Virus record (IMG/VR): IMGVR_UViG_3300042563_003307
Location: 124,001 to 188,000 of that record
From: a virus
DNA length: 64,000 bases
Strand: one strand, 5' to 3'
Under the pieces are notes generated by a model that did not search any database, was not told the DNA's origin, and worked only from the letters and a program-made list of their open reading frames with translations. Positions 1-8,201 of the stretch are shown here, one piece after another (position 1 is the stretch's first letter; each line of letters starts with the position of its first letter). A program made the translations under genes and the position numbers.

Positions 1-735
1 TTCCCATGAACGGATTTCTCCATTGATTAAAGACTCAGCCTCTTTAATAGCTTCATCATTTCTATCAGCGTTTGATAGTATTCCTTTTTGGTCTTTTAAG
101 AAAGAAATCATAGCTTCGTATGTTGCTAGTTTTTCCTCTTTAATTGCTAAGTCAGCAGATTCTCCTTCAACCATTTCTTTTAAGAATAAAAGAGCAGATT
201 CTCCAGTTTCTTTAGTAACATATTCAGCAGCTTCATTAGCACTGTTTGCTTTAAAGAATTTAGTAATTTTATTTGAATGGTTATTACGTGCAATGTAAAT
301 ATCTTCGTTTAGTACAAAAAGATTTACAGTTGTGTTATTTCCTTCAAATGTTGCAGCAAAATCAAGAGTTACAAAATTTTCTAAAAGTGTAGGAAGTGAT
401 TCAAATAATTCAGCAATCGGTTTTTCAGCGTATCTGATATGTCCGGCTGCCATAATATGGTTTGAAAATGTGCTTCCAATAATTTCTGAATTGTTATGTT
501 GAAAAATACCTTCAGCTAAATTGTAAATAAATTTGCTTGGTCCATGGAACCATCTAACAGAATCTTCAGTAAATTGAAAAGATTCAAATGCATTAATTGC
601 ATTAATTAAGGTTGAATTTTGGGTTCCTTCAACTTCTTTAATTTCAGTGTCATTCATTTCGAAAAGTCTTCCACTTACATAAAATTGGAAAGATTCGTCT
701 AATTTAACAAATGGTGCAAGAATATTAGTTGTCAT
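1..735 (-). CDS. Hypothetical protein, cut by the left window edge
   Basis: The frame is open from an ATG at 735 down to base 1 with no stop, so at least 245 codons are present and the C-terminus lies outside the window. I translated it by hand: it starts MTTNILAPFVKLDESF, contains a W-F-H-G-P-S-K stretch near residue 80, and ends in a Glu/Lys/Ala-rich, probably helical segment. I recognise no domain. It sits downstream of the fibre genes and has a TATAAATA-type late promoter element 21 bases before its ATG, so a virion or assembly role is likely but not shown. Confidence 0.7.
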   Translation of the reverse strand, partial: MTTNILAPFVKLDESFQFYVSGRLFEMNDTEIKEVEGTQNSTLINAINAFESFQFTEDSVRWFHGPSKFIYNLAEGIFQHNNSEIIGSTFSNHIMAAGHIRYAEKPIAELFESLPTLLENFVTLDFAATFEGNNTTVNLFVLNEDIYIARNNHSNKITKFFKANSANEAAEYVTKETGESALLFLKEMVEGESADLAIKEEKLATYEAMISFLKDQKGILSNADRNDEAIKEAESLINGEIRSWE

Positions 736-755
736 ATTGTTTTATTATTTTATTT

Positions 756-770
756 TATTTATATATCTCT
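756..770 (-). promoter_or_regulatory. T4-like late promoter element (TATAAATA)
   Basis: On the minus strand this reads AGAGATATATAAATA and contains an exact TATAAATA, the T4 late-promoter -10 core. It lies just upstream of the partial gene starting at 735 and directly after the stop of the 59-aa gene. Related (G/A)ATATATAA elements recur before other virion genes in the window. Confidence 0.5.
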
Positions 771-950
771 TTAAATAGGAGCTTCTTCTATTACATAAGG
801 TTGTTCATCATACCAAGTCCATCCATCTACTGGATATGTATATGTGTCTTTTAATTCTTTCTCTAATGTATAATCCGGCGCACTCACAAAGTTGGGTGCG
901 TACTGCCAATTATCATCTTCTAATTTGTAAAATCCTGCTGTTGTTTCCAT
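771..950 (-). CDS. Small 59-aa protein downstream of the LRR fibre gene
   Basis: ATG at 950 to TAA at 771 gives 59 residues, starting METTAGFYKLEDDNWQYAPN and rich in Trp, Tyr, Asp and Pro. It begins four bases after the stop of the LRR gene and ends where the next late promoter starts, filling the gap exactly. No family is recognised. Its position after fibre genes suggests a small virion or fibre-associated protein. The composition (W-Q-Y, D-G-W-T-W-Y-D) looks like genuine coding sequence. Confidence 0.65.
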   Translation of the reverse strand: METTAGFYKLEDDNWQYAPNFVSAPDYTLEKELKDTYTYPVDGWTWYDEQPYVIEEAPI

Positions 951-954
951 GTTA

Positions 955-3129
955 TTATCCTGTTACGGTCCATCCTTTAGCAGTTGCTATAGACCTTGTG
1001 CAACCTGCTGCTCCAGTGCAACCTGTTATATTTATTGTTTTTGATGTTACTGTAGTTAAATCTGTAAATAATTGGTCTAATGCTGCTATTCCTAAATCAC
1101 AGTAAGATACGTTTATTTGCGGAGAACTTCCTACCCATTGTCCTATTGATGTATTTAATAATCTTAGACTATTAAGCTTATTAAAACGTGAATTAAATGA
1201 GCCATTTACAGCTAATTGAGAGAATGGACAATTAAAACTTAGTGATGTTAGTGCATATGTTTGGGATGTAAAAAATGATCCATTAACTAAAGGAGTAGCT
1301 ACTAAACTTCCTATTTTGTCTAAATTATTTACTGTTGTTAATACTCCGCATTGAGTTAACATGTTTGAAATAGTATTTATTGCAATCATTTGCGTTGTTG
1401 GAAGTGTTATAGTTTTTAAATTAGTACATCCAAGAAATGTTTGTTGAAAACTGGAAATTGCTCCTGCTGTTGTAGGTAGCGTGATTGTTTCTATCTTAAT
1501 GCAGTTGGTAAATGCTAAGGCTGCACTAGTAAGAGATGTTGTGCTTATAGGTAATGTAAGAGATGTTAAATTGAAACAGTTTAGAAACGTATTTGCCATT
1601 GTAGTTAAAGAAGGCATTGATGCTGGAAACACTACAGAGGATATTCTTATGCAGTTAGAAAATGTATTTTGCAGTGTATTGACTGAAGTTAAGCTTGTAG
1701 GTAGTGTAATAGATTCTAATTTATAACAGTTGTTAAATGTACCTAACATTGTAGTTATACTATCCTGGGTGTTATTTGGTAAAACAACTGTTTTTAAACT
1801 AATACAGTTGTTGAAAGCGTTATTTAATGCGCCTAGTGTCCATGCAGATGGAATTGTTATAGATTTTAATGCATAACAACTATTAAACGTAGATTGCATG
1901 CTAACAGATGCTCCAACAGTAACTGGTAATGTTACTGACGTTAACAAATAACAAGTTTGGAAAGTCTGATCCATCATTGTTAGATTAGGCATTGGTGATT
2001 GAAATATAACGCTTATTAAACTATTACAATTACTAAAAGTATTAACTAGCGTATTGGCGTTGAAGTTTATAGGAAATACTATATTTTTTAAATTGAAACA
2101 ACTATTAAAAGCAGAGCTTATATTATAAAAAGCCGTGCTCGAACATTCTGAAGGAAAGTACACATGTTGAAGAGATGAGCACTGAGAAAACATGCTTGCC
2201 GCATTAACAGCAGTCAACCCGGATGAAAACACAGGAAAAGATGTAAATCTAACCCATTGTAATGATTGACATAGTTGAAAAATAGAACCTAGATCTATGC
2301 ATATATTAATACTTGGTAAAGTTACATTTTTTAAAGAAATACAATTCGAAAACGCTGCTTGGAGGGCAGTAACACTATTTAATGTTGTAGGAAAAGATAC
2401 AGTTCTTAAAGACCTACAACTAGAAAATGTAGTCTGTAAACTAGCTATTGATGTAGCATTTAATGGTAATGTTATATCTAATAAATTTACACATCCATTA
2501 AATGTACTTACTAATGTGACTAGAGAACTAGCGGATGTAGGCATAACAACTTTATGCAAATTTACACAGTTTTGAAACATATATTGCATTTGAGTAGTCC
2601 AAGTAACAACTGCAGGTAATTTTACATATTCTAACTCTGTAAAACTTGCAAAGGAATTAATACCTCCAATAGATGAAAATAAAGATTGAGATATTTCTTC
2701 CATTGTACCATCTCCAAAATAAGCTTCTAATACACCTACACTATAGGATGGATTTCCTCCTGTAACAGAGAAATTAGGAACATGTTTTACATTTGTAATT
2801 ACGCACGTTGCATCTCCATATATTCTAATTTTAAATGTATTATATCCACGCGAGCAAGGAGTACCTCCTGTACTATAAACATGGTTTGTTGTTTGTACTG
2901 TAGGTATAGTTATAGTGTCTATTACACCATCACCCCAATCTATATAGATATTAGCTCCACTATTTTGTGTGAATGTAGTTTCAATAGCAAATGCTTTTAA
3001 TCCCGTATCGGCAACTAAAAATTGAACTTCATTTGCTACATCTGTAATTGTTATCCAATCTACAGGTCTTACCCAATCTGCAGGAGTTGGGTGAGGTGCT
3101 ATTGAATTTATTGGTATATTAAATGCCAT
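955..3129 (-). CDS. BspA-like leucine-rich-repeat virion protein (putative receptor-binding fibre)
   Basis: 724 aa. The first ~30 residues are proline-rich, followed by a PKD/bacterial-Ig-like segment with W-G-D-G near residue 65. From about residue 150 to 650 there are roughly twenty repeats of ~23-25 aa of the type L-x-x-V-x-L-P-x(4)-S-L-x-x-L-x-x-T-F-x-N-C, which is the LRR_5/BspA (DUF285-like) pattern. In bacteria such proteins mediate adhesion. Here the gene lies next to a collagen-like virion protein in a phage tail region, so host-surface binding is the likely role (inference). The C-terminus ends in a Cys/Gly-rich segment (T-G-C-T-G-A-A-G-C-T). No signal peptide is visible, as expected for a virion protein. 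Confidence 0.75.
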   Translation of the reverse strand: MAFNIPINSIAPHPTPADWVRPVDWITITDVANEVQFLVADTGLKAFAIETTFTQNSGANIYIDWGDGVIDTITIPTVQTTNHVYSTGGTPCSRGYNTFKIRIYGDATCVITNVKHVPNFSVTGGNPSYSVGVLEAYFGDGTMEEISQSLFSSIGGINSFASFTELEYVKLPAVVTWTTQMQYMFQNCVNLHKVVMPTSASSLVTLVSTFNGCVNLLDITLPLNATSIASLQTTFSSCRSLRTVSFPTTLNSVTALQAAFSNCISLKNVTLPSINICIDLGSIFQLCQSLQWVRFTSFPVFSSGLTAVNAASMFSQCSSLQHVYFPSECSSTAFYNISSAFNSCFNLKNIVFPINFNANTLVNTFSNCNSLISVIFQSPMPNLTMMDQTFQTCYLLTSVTLPVTVGASVSMQSTFNSCYALKSITIPSAWTLGALNNAFNNCISLKTVVLPNNTQDSITTMLGTFNNCYKLESITLPTSLTSVNTLQNTFSNCIRISSVVFPASMPSLTTMANTFLNCFNLTSLTLPISTTSLTSAALAFTNCIKIETITLPTTAGAISSFQQTFLGCTNLKTITLPTTQMIAINTISNMLTQCGVLTTVNNLDKIGSLVATPLVNGSFFTSQTYALTSLSFNCPFSQLAVNGSFNSRFNKLNSLRLLNTSIGQWVGSSPQINVSYCDLGIAALDQLFTDLTTVTSKTINITGCTGAAGCTRSIATAKGWTVTG

Positions 3130-3133
3130 TGAT

Positions 3134-4951
3134 TTATGTGGTTTGTGTTATTATTATATCTACTACAATATCTGCTTCCGGAGGAAATTGAGAGAAAAAT
3201 ATTGCTACAGTATATCCGGTTGATATGTATGGAAGTATTTGTGCGTTATATGCCGTTTGATAACTTTCATTTTGTGGTGTTATTGATAAATCAGTATTAG
3301 GAGTTATATTTGTATTAGAAAATGTATAAGTATAATATAGGCCATTTAATGTCCAAGAGGCAGCATTTAATGTTTGTGAATATAATTTTATAAATGCAGA
3401 TGCACCTTGGAAACCTTGAGCACCTTGAGCACCTTGGAAACCTTGAGCACCTTGAAAACCTTGAGCACCTTGAAAACCTTGGACACCTTGTGCACCTTGG
3501 AATCCTTGAAAACCTTGTGCACCTTGGAATCCTTGAAAACCTTGGAAACCTTGAGCACCTTGGAATCCTTGAACTCCTTGCGCACCTTGGAATCCTTGAG
3601 GTCCAAGATCACCAATATCTCCTGTTCTTTGAAACGTAATGTAGACTAATTGGTCAGGTGGCGCACTTCCAGCAACAGGGCTAGAAAGAAATGCAACTGG
3701 TACATCATAATGGTCATTATGTTCTGTATGATTACCAGTAATGCTAAAAAACGCGTAAAGAAGTGGATCGGCCTGTGATGTTATTTTAAACGTACCTTTG
3801 ATCTGAGAAGATGAATCATCAATTGTTTGTAAAAATGATTGAATGTTTTCAGAGTTAGAATCTGAATATGAAATGTACATCATTGTACCAAATTCATTAA
3901 TCCTTACATGTCCTGCAGTCAAATTTGTAGGATCAACTGTAATATCATCATAATAGAACTCAAATGTTGCACCACCAAAAGTTCCTGGTTCACCTTTTTC
4001 TCCTTGAGCACCTTGGTATCCTTGAAGTCCTTGGTAACCTTGAGTTCCTTGGTAACCTTGGTAACCTTGGTAACCCTGAGCTCCTTGGTAACCCTGAGCT
4101 CCAAATAAAGAAATTCCAGGAGGTTGGGTTGGCGTAGGTACCTGTATAATATCTCCAATAAATTTTCCAGAGATTTGATTAACATCTTCGGCGTTTACTA
4201 TATTATTAATCGTAAACATTCTGTTTCCAGCAAATTGTTCAGTAGAAAGCTTGTTGGAGCCAAACCCTTGTTCATTACCTAAATAGAAAGAAGGTATGAA
4301 TGAATTGACTTCAATTGGAAATGTTATTTTAAATTGATCTTTGTCTTCGTATGTAAATCCAACTGGTCTATCTAAAGTATAATCGTCCGGGAGTGCATAA
4401 TACGATGCAATTCGATAATTACCCTCTTCTAAATGTCCAACTTCAACATTAAAATAGTTGGATTTGTACATTCTTTTAATTATTGATTCTGTTATTTTAA
4501 ACGAATCAAGAGTTGAAGATACTAGGATTTCGACATCAAATCCAATAGTGATTGGAATCATGTCAAATTCAGCAACATAGGATTCTATGATACCTTCAGA
4601 ATTCATTTTGGTATAATTACCCATGATTCTTTTGTTAACTAGTTTTCCAGAATCAATAGAAAGTCCTGTAAAGTTTACAATTCCTCTAGGTACAACATCG
4701 TAATTACCATCGGCGCTTGCTTTATCCGGAGTACAATTCGGTCCAGAAGGTGTTGAGAATAGAAAATTGTCTCTTAAGAACTGGTCATCCCCTGTTATTG
4801 AGTAGTAAAATGGAACATCCACTACTACTCTTTCTTCGTTAGTTATTTGTCGATGAAAATACAATTTAGTATTCAAATCGGCTAAAAATCCTATAATAAT
4901 GTGTCTAACTACACTATCATCTGAATTAAATTTTTGATTGTAACTTGCCAT
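3134..4951 (-). CDS. Collagen-like virion structural protein (G-x-Q repeats)
   Basis: 605 aa. Residues 1-~280 form a globular domain beginning MASYNQKFNSDDSVVRHIII; I do not recognise the family. Two collagen-like blocks of G-[YFAV]-Q-G triplets follow (about residues 285-335 and 455-525), separated by a ~115-aa globular insert and followed by a ~75-aa C-terminal head. Such triplets form trimeric stalks in phage fibres. The protein lies directly upstream of the LRR protein (4-base gap), so the two may form one fibre. Gln in the third position of nearly every triplet is unusual compared with the Pro/Lys-rich triplets of animal collagen. Confidence 0.75.
   Translation of the reverse strand: MASYNQKFNSDDSVVRHIIIGFLADLNTKLYFHRQITNEERVVVDVPFYYSITGDDQFLRDNFLFSTPSGPNCTPDKASADGNYDVVPRGIVNFTGLSIDSGKLVNKRIMGNYTKMNSEGIIESYVAEFDMIPITIGFDVEILVSSTLDSFKITESIIKRMYKSNYFNVEVGHLEEGNYRIASYYALPDDYTLDRPVGFTYEDKDQFKITFPIEVNSFIPSFYLGNEQGFGSNKLSTEQFAGNRMFTINNIVNAEDVNQISGKFIGDIIQVPTPTQPPGISLFGAQGYQGAQGYQGYQGYQGTQGYQGLQGYQGAQGEKGEPGTFGGATFEFYYDDITVDPTNLTAGHVRINEFGTMMYISYSDSNSENIQSFLQTIDDSSSQIKGTFKITSQADPLLYAFFSITGNHTEHNDHYDVPVAFLSSPVAGSAPPDQLVYITFQRTGDIGDLGPQGFQGAQGVQGFQGAQGFQGFQGFQGAQGFQGFQGAQGVQGFQGAQGFQGAQGFQGAQGAQGFQGASAFIKLYSQTLNAASWTLNGLYYTYTFSNTNITPNTDLSITPQNESYQTAYNAQILPYISTGYTVAIFFSQFPPEADIVVDIIITQTT
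3400..3605 (-). repeat. DNA repeat encoding the collagen-like G-x-Q block (C-terminal copy)
   Basis: Imperfect 9- and 18-base direct repeats (plus strand CCTTGNANN / CACCTTGGA) cover about 200 bases and encode about 23 Gly-x-Gln triplets. The near-identity of units suggests expansion by slippage or recombination, so copy number may vary between isolates. It is fully explained as coding sequence. Confidence 0.85.
4003..4104 (-). repeat. DNA repeat encoding the first collagen-like block
   Basis: About 100 bases of imperfect 9-base units (plus strand CCTTGGTAA variants) encode Gly-Tyr-Gln/Gly-Ala-Gln triplets. It is a second, separate block in the same gene, with Tyr instead of Phe as the common middle residue. 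Confidence 0.85.
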
Positions 4952-4963
4952 GGATTATATATC

Positions 4964-6637
4964 CTATTCTATTAGCTCAATATTAAATTTGGAGAATCCA
5001 TTTTCTCTATAGATTTGAATTTTTTTATCAAAGATTTCATGAGGTAATGGTGTGTGATTAATCACAAAACAATTTATTTTGCTCTCCTTAATTACTCCAC
5101 TTAATATTTTTAAAATATTGTGAATTCCATCTTGATCGACAGAACTTAACAACTCATCTAAGAATAACAAGTTTAGTTGTGGGAATCTTAATTTTAAGAT
5201 TTTAATAATTGCAATAATAATTATAAAATCTGCCTTCTTTCGCTCTCCTGTTGAAAGGGTCATTGGATTTATTTCTTCTCCTAAGTGATTGATAATACAA
5301 TTGAATTTCTCATCAAACCTGAGGTGGAAGTGAAGGTGCATTGTCTGGGTCATAGCTGCAATATTTGCATTTAGTCCGGGCAATATAGTCTTGATTGCAA
5401 GATTTTTAACTCCATCCTCTCCAAGAACCTCTTCAACCATTTCTAAGAAATTGAAGTCGATAGTTTTAGTATCTTTAAGATTTCCTTTCTCCAACTCTTG
5501 TGTTTCAAAGTCAGAGATAATTTGTTCCATGTGAGAAAAATCAGTTGTACCTTTAATTGAGGCGGCAATTGCTAAGAGTTCAGTTTTAAAATTTGCAATG
5601 TTAATATTTAAGGAAGATACTTTGTCTCGAACAACACTATCTTTATCTCTAAGTCCACTGATTAGGGTTTTAATGTTTGACACTTCTTGTGTAACTTCTT
5701 GAAGTTGATTTGGAATATCTTTTAGTTCGGATTCAAGTTCATCTTTTCTAGAGTTATGGAATTCTCCGGTAAGTTCATGCTCACAAGTTGGACATGCATT
5801 ATTTTCATACAATTCCAATTTCTTTTTAAGCTCTGCTATTTTAAACTTTAATTCAGTTTCAGTCGACTGGTTTGATTGTAGGTCCAAATTTAAACCTTTA
5901 ATACTTGCACTAATTTTACCTTGAGCCTCTTCGAGTTTCTTTTTATTCTCATCGTATTTAACAAGAGAATCTTTAAGATGCTGAATTTTCTTTTTGTCCT
6001 TTTCTTGACTTTCAACCATTAACTGGTCCAGTTTAGTCCTAACTGATTGTATATTCTCATTTATTTGGCCTAACTCTCTACCAAATGCATCAATATCACT
6101 TTTAAGGTTTCTTCTCTCTTCTTTAAGTGCATTTTGCATTTCATTTAAGATAGAGAACCCAAACATTTTATCAATAATTTGTCTTTTGTCGCTATTACTC
6201 ATTGTTAAAAAAGACTTAAAGTCATTAACGGAAAGAATAATGATATTTTTAAATACGTGGAATGGAATCCCATAGATTTCCTCTTCAAGATATTCTTGTA
6301 CTGAACGTTTACCTGCCTTGTCGAATTCTATTCCATTAAGGAGAACTTTGAATATTCCAGGAGCCAAACCACGCTCAATAACAACCTCAATACTTTTACA
6401 TTGTAAGGTTATTCTGACCCAAAGTTCTTTATTAATTCTATTTGGAAGGTCAGATAATTTAACTCCTTCGATTTTGCCGTAAAGCGCAAAAACTATCGCG
6501 TTAGCAATAGTTGTCTTGCCTTCACCATTTTTACCCAGTGTTAAAAATAGTTCAGATTTATCATCTTCAAATCTTATAGTTTGAACTTGATTACCGTAAG
6601 ATGCAAAGTTTTTTAGTTCAATACTTTGTATTTTCAT
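4964..6637 (-). CDS. 46: Recombination exonuclease subunit gp46 (SbcC/Rad50-like ATPase)
   Basis: 557 aa, the usual size of T4 gp46. It has a Walker A motif L-G-K-N-G-E-G-K-T at about residues 34-42, a central coiled coil with a zinc hook C-P-T-C near residue 280, an ABC signature-like S-T-G-E-R-K-K near residue 465, and Walker B L-L-F-L-D-E-L near 485. With gp47 it forms the nuclease that resects DNA ends for recombination-dependent replication. The gene starts two bases after the stop of the gp47 gene, so the two are co-transcribed. Assignment is firm. Confidence 0.95.
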   Translation of the reverse strand: MKIQSIELKNFASYGNQVQTIRFEDDKSELFLTLGKNGEGKTTIANAIVFALYGKIEGVKLSDLPNRINKELWVRITLQCKSIEVVIERGLAPGIFKVLLNGIEFDKAGKRSVQEYLEEEIYGIPFHVFKNIIILSVNDFKSFLTMSNSDKRQIIDKMFGFSILNEMQNALKEERRNLKSDIDAFGRELGQINENIQSVRTKLDQLMVESQEKDKKKIQHLKDSLVKYDENKKKLEEAQGKISASIKGLNLDLQSNQSTETELKFKIAELKKKLELYENNACPTCEHELTGEFHNSRKDELESELKDIPNQLQEVTQEVSNIKTLISGLRDKDSVVRDKVSSLNINIANFKTELLAIAASIKGTTDFSHMEQIISDFETQELEKGNLKDTKTIDFNFLEMVEEVLGEDGVKNLAIKTILPGLNANIAAMTQTMHLHFHLRFDEKFNCIINHLGEEINPMTLSTGERKKADFIIIIAIIKILKLRFPQLNLLFLDELLSSVDQDGIHNILKILSGVIKESKINCFVINHTPLPHEIFDKKIQIYRENGFSKFNIELIE

Positions 6638-6639
6638 AT

Positions 6640-7752
6640 TTAATCCATTTGATTATTATATGCGTAAAAATCGTGAAGTTTCTTTAAACGATCTTTGATT
6701 TGTGTTTTAACATCTTCAGCATGTATAGTATTATCAACATAGATATTACAAAGATGCAGAATATTATAGTTCTTGTACAGGTCTTCGATCTGGTCCATAT
6801 CGTATGAATCCTCGTCTAGGAATGTGTCCTGTTCGTAGATATTGGGGTCAATTTTTCTACTTATTGTTTGTACTTTATTTATAAGTCTTGAAAGAGCAGA
6901 GGTCGTTGCAATATTTGATGGGACATAAAGGTCTACAAAATTGTTTCTAATGGCATCTTTAAATTCTCCAAGAGGTGTATTATAAAGATTGGTTAGATTA
7001 AATTTAACAAACTTTGGTGATATTGTATTCTCAAAGAAAGTTTCTTGCATATCTTCTAAATTAACCAAGTCAAATCCTTTAGTGTTATCCATATCAGATC
7101 GTGTCAATTCATAAGGTGTACCAACCATTCTCAGTTGGCCTCTTCGCTGTCTATAATGAATATGTCCTGAATAAACTGCGGTAAATCGGTCATAAGTTGT
7201 TGAATCAGTTCCATGGTGATTATCAACCTTCTTATTTAATTTAATACCTCGCACTTCTGAATGGCAAAATACAATTTCAGAGTTTGGAAACAAATCTAAA
7301 GTTTCTACTTCATGTTCAACATCTCTTCTCCATGGCATTAATAAGACTTCTCTTCCACCCCAATTAAAAGTTTGAGGTTCTTTGTAGATGCTTACATTTG
7401 GAATCCATTTAAGAGCATCAATAGAACTTACATCATTACTTTTCTTTGCCCAAATATCATGGTTTCCACAAATTATATGGGTTGGTAGAATATTTCCAAG
7501 TCTTTCAAATAGATCAATAGCATAATGAAGTACTCTAATGTTTACACTTTGTCTATTATCGAATGCATCTCCAACTTGAACCAATATATCTCCATCTTCG
7601 TAGTTTTCTAGTAAGGTCGGGATGAATTGATTATCATAAAAATCTTTTTGCATTTCTAACCATTCCAAAGAACTCGAACGGACTCCTAGATGCATATCAC
7701 CTAGAATCCAAATTCTTTTTACCGGTTTGTTTAAATTTGCTTGTTGAATCAT
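6640..7752 (-). CDS. 47: Recombination exonuclease subunit gp47 (SbcD/Mre11-like phosphoesterase)
   Basis: 370 aa. It carries the calcineurin-like phosphoesterase motifs G-D-M-H-L near residue 18, G-D-A-F-D-N near 62, G-N-H-D near 95 and G-H-I-H near 196, which bind the two catalytic metals. It is the nuclease partner of gp46, encoded immediately downstream, as in T4. The C-terminal ~120 residues are probably the gp46-binding region. Confidence 0.95.
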   Translation of the reverse strand: MIQQANLNKPVKRIWILGDMHLGVRSSSLEWLEMQKDFYDNQFIPTLLENYEDGDILVQVGDAFDNRQSVNIRVLHYAIDLFERLGNILPTHIICGNHDIWAKKSNDVSSIDALKWIPNVSIYKEPQTFNWGGREVLLMPWRRDVEHEVETLDLFPNSEIVFCHSEVRGIKLNKKVDNHHGTDSTTYDRFTAVYSGHIHYRQRRGQLRMVGTPYELTRSDMDNTKGFDLVNLEDMQETFFENTISPKFVKFNLTNLYNTPLGEFKDAIRNNFVDLYVPSNIATTSALSRLINKVQTISRKIDPNIYEQDTFLDEDSYDMDQIEDLYKNYNILHLCNIYVDNTIHAEDVKTQIKDRLKKLHDFYAYNNQMD

Positions 7753-7755
7753 AAG

Positions 7756-8199
7756 TTAGAATAATCTATTTATATGCTTTTTCTTGAGTACGTTTGTCTT
7801 CTTGTCTAATACCTCGATTAGCTCCTCTTTAAATTTATTTCCTAATGACTGGTAGAATTTGGTTGGATTAACATTAAAGTAATCACATAATTCTGAAAAT
7901 ACTTCAATGATTGAATGATTTGGTCGGAGCTCATCTGAAATAAATTCATAGATTTCGTTAATTTCATTCTTTTTTAATTTAACAGTTTCGTTAAACTCAT
8001 TAATATTATTGAAGTGTTTGAATCTTGAGGATTCAATTAGCTCATGAATCTTTGTGATTATTATTTGCGTTTCAATTTTGTCCTCTTCATCTCGATTGTC
8101 TAGATAGCTTGGTGCAATTTCAAAAGAAAATGAAGTGTTTAATTCAAATTCACTCTCTGCAAATGTATTGTCGAATATTTTATCTCTTTGTGTTCTCAT
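7756..8199 (-). CDS. Putative late-transcription coactivator (gp33-like)
   Basis: 147 aa, acidic, mostly helical. The C-terminal 60 residues (I-I-E-V-F-S-E-L ... F-K-E-E-L-I-E-V-L ... N-V-L-K-K-K) resemble by eye the T4-type late coactivator pattern in which an L-K-x-K-I-x-x-E-A segment precedes a clamp-binding tail. The protein ends R-L-F, comparable with the hydrophobic clamp-binding ends of T4 gp33 and gp55. It is next to gp47, the neighbourhood in which T4 keeps gene 55. The call rests on weak similarity and position; a replication accessory factor is an alternative. Confidence 0.4.
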   Translation of the reverse strand: MRTQRDKIFDNTFAESEFELNTSFSFEIAPSYLDNRDEEDKIETQIIITKIHELIESSRFKHFNNINEFNETVKLKKNEINEIYEFISDELRPNHSIIEVFSELCDYFNVNPTKFYQSLGNKFKEELIEVLDKKTNVLKKKHINRLF

Positions 8200-8201
8200 T
8201 T

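Noticed and set aside
1481-2575. Plus-strand open frames of 80-90 aa inside the LRR gene
   Set aside because: They arise from the repetitive LRR codons read in reverse, with Val/Asn-rich composition and no start context.
3394-3649. Open frames of about 80 aa on the plus strand and other minus frames across the collagen-like repeats
   Set aside because: They are Leu/Glu/Thr- or Lys/Val-rich shadow frames of the G-x-Q codons and have no support beyond the absence of stops.
3400-4104. Regular short repeats that could suggest a CRISPR array or minisatellite
   Set aside because: The units are 9 or 18 bases, in frame, and encode Gly-x-Gln triplets; there are no spacers and no cas genes.
4955-4964. 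GGATATATAA before the collagen-like gene as a late promoter
   Set aside because: It lies three bases from the ATG inside a near-palindrome at the gp46 stop; transcription would start inside the gene. It may be chance in AT-rich sequence.
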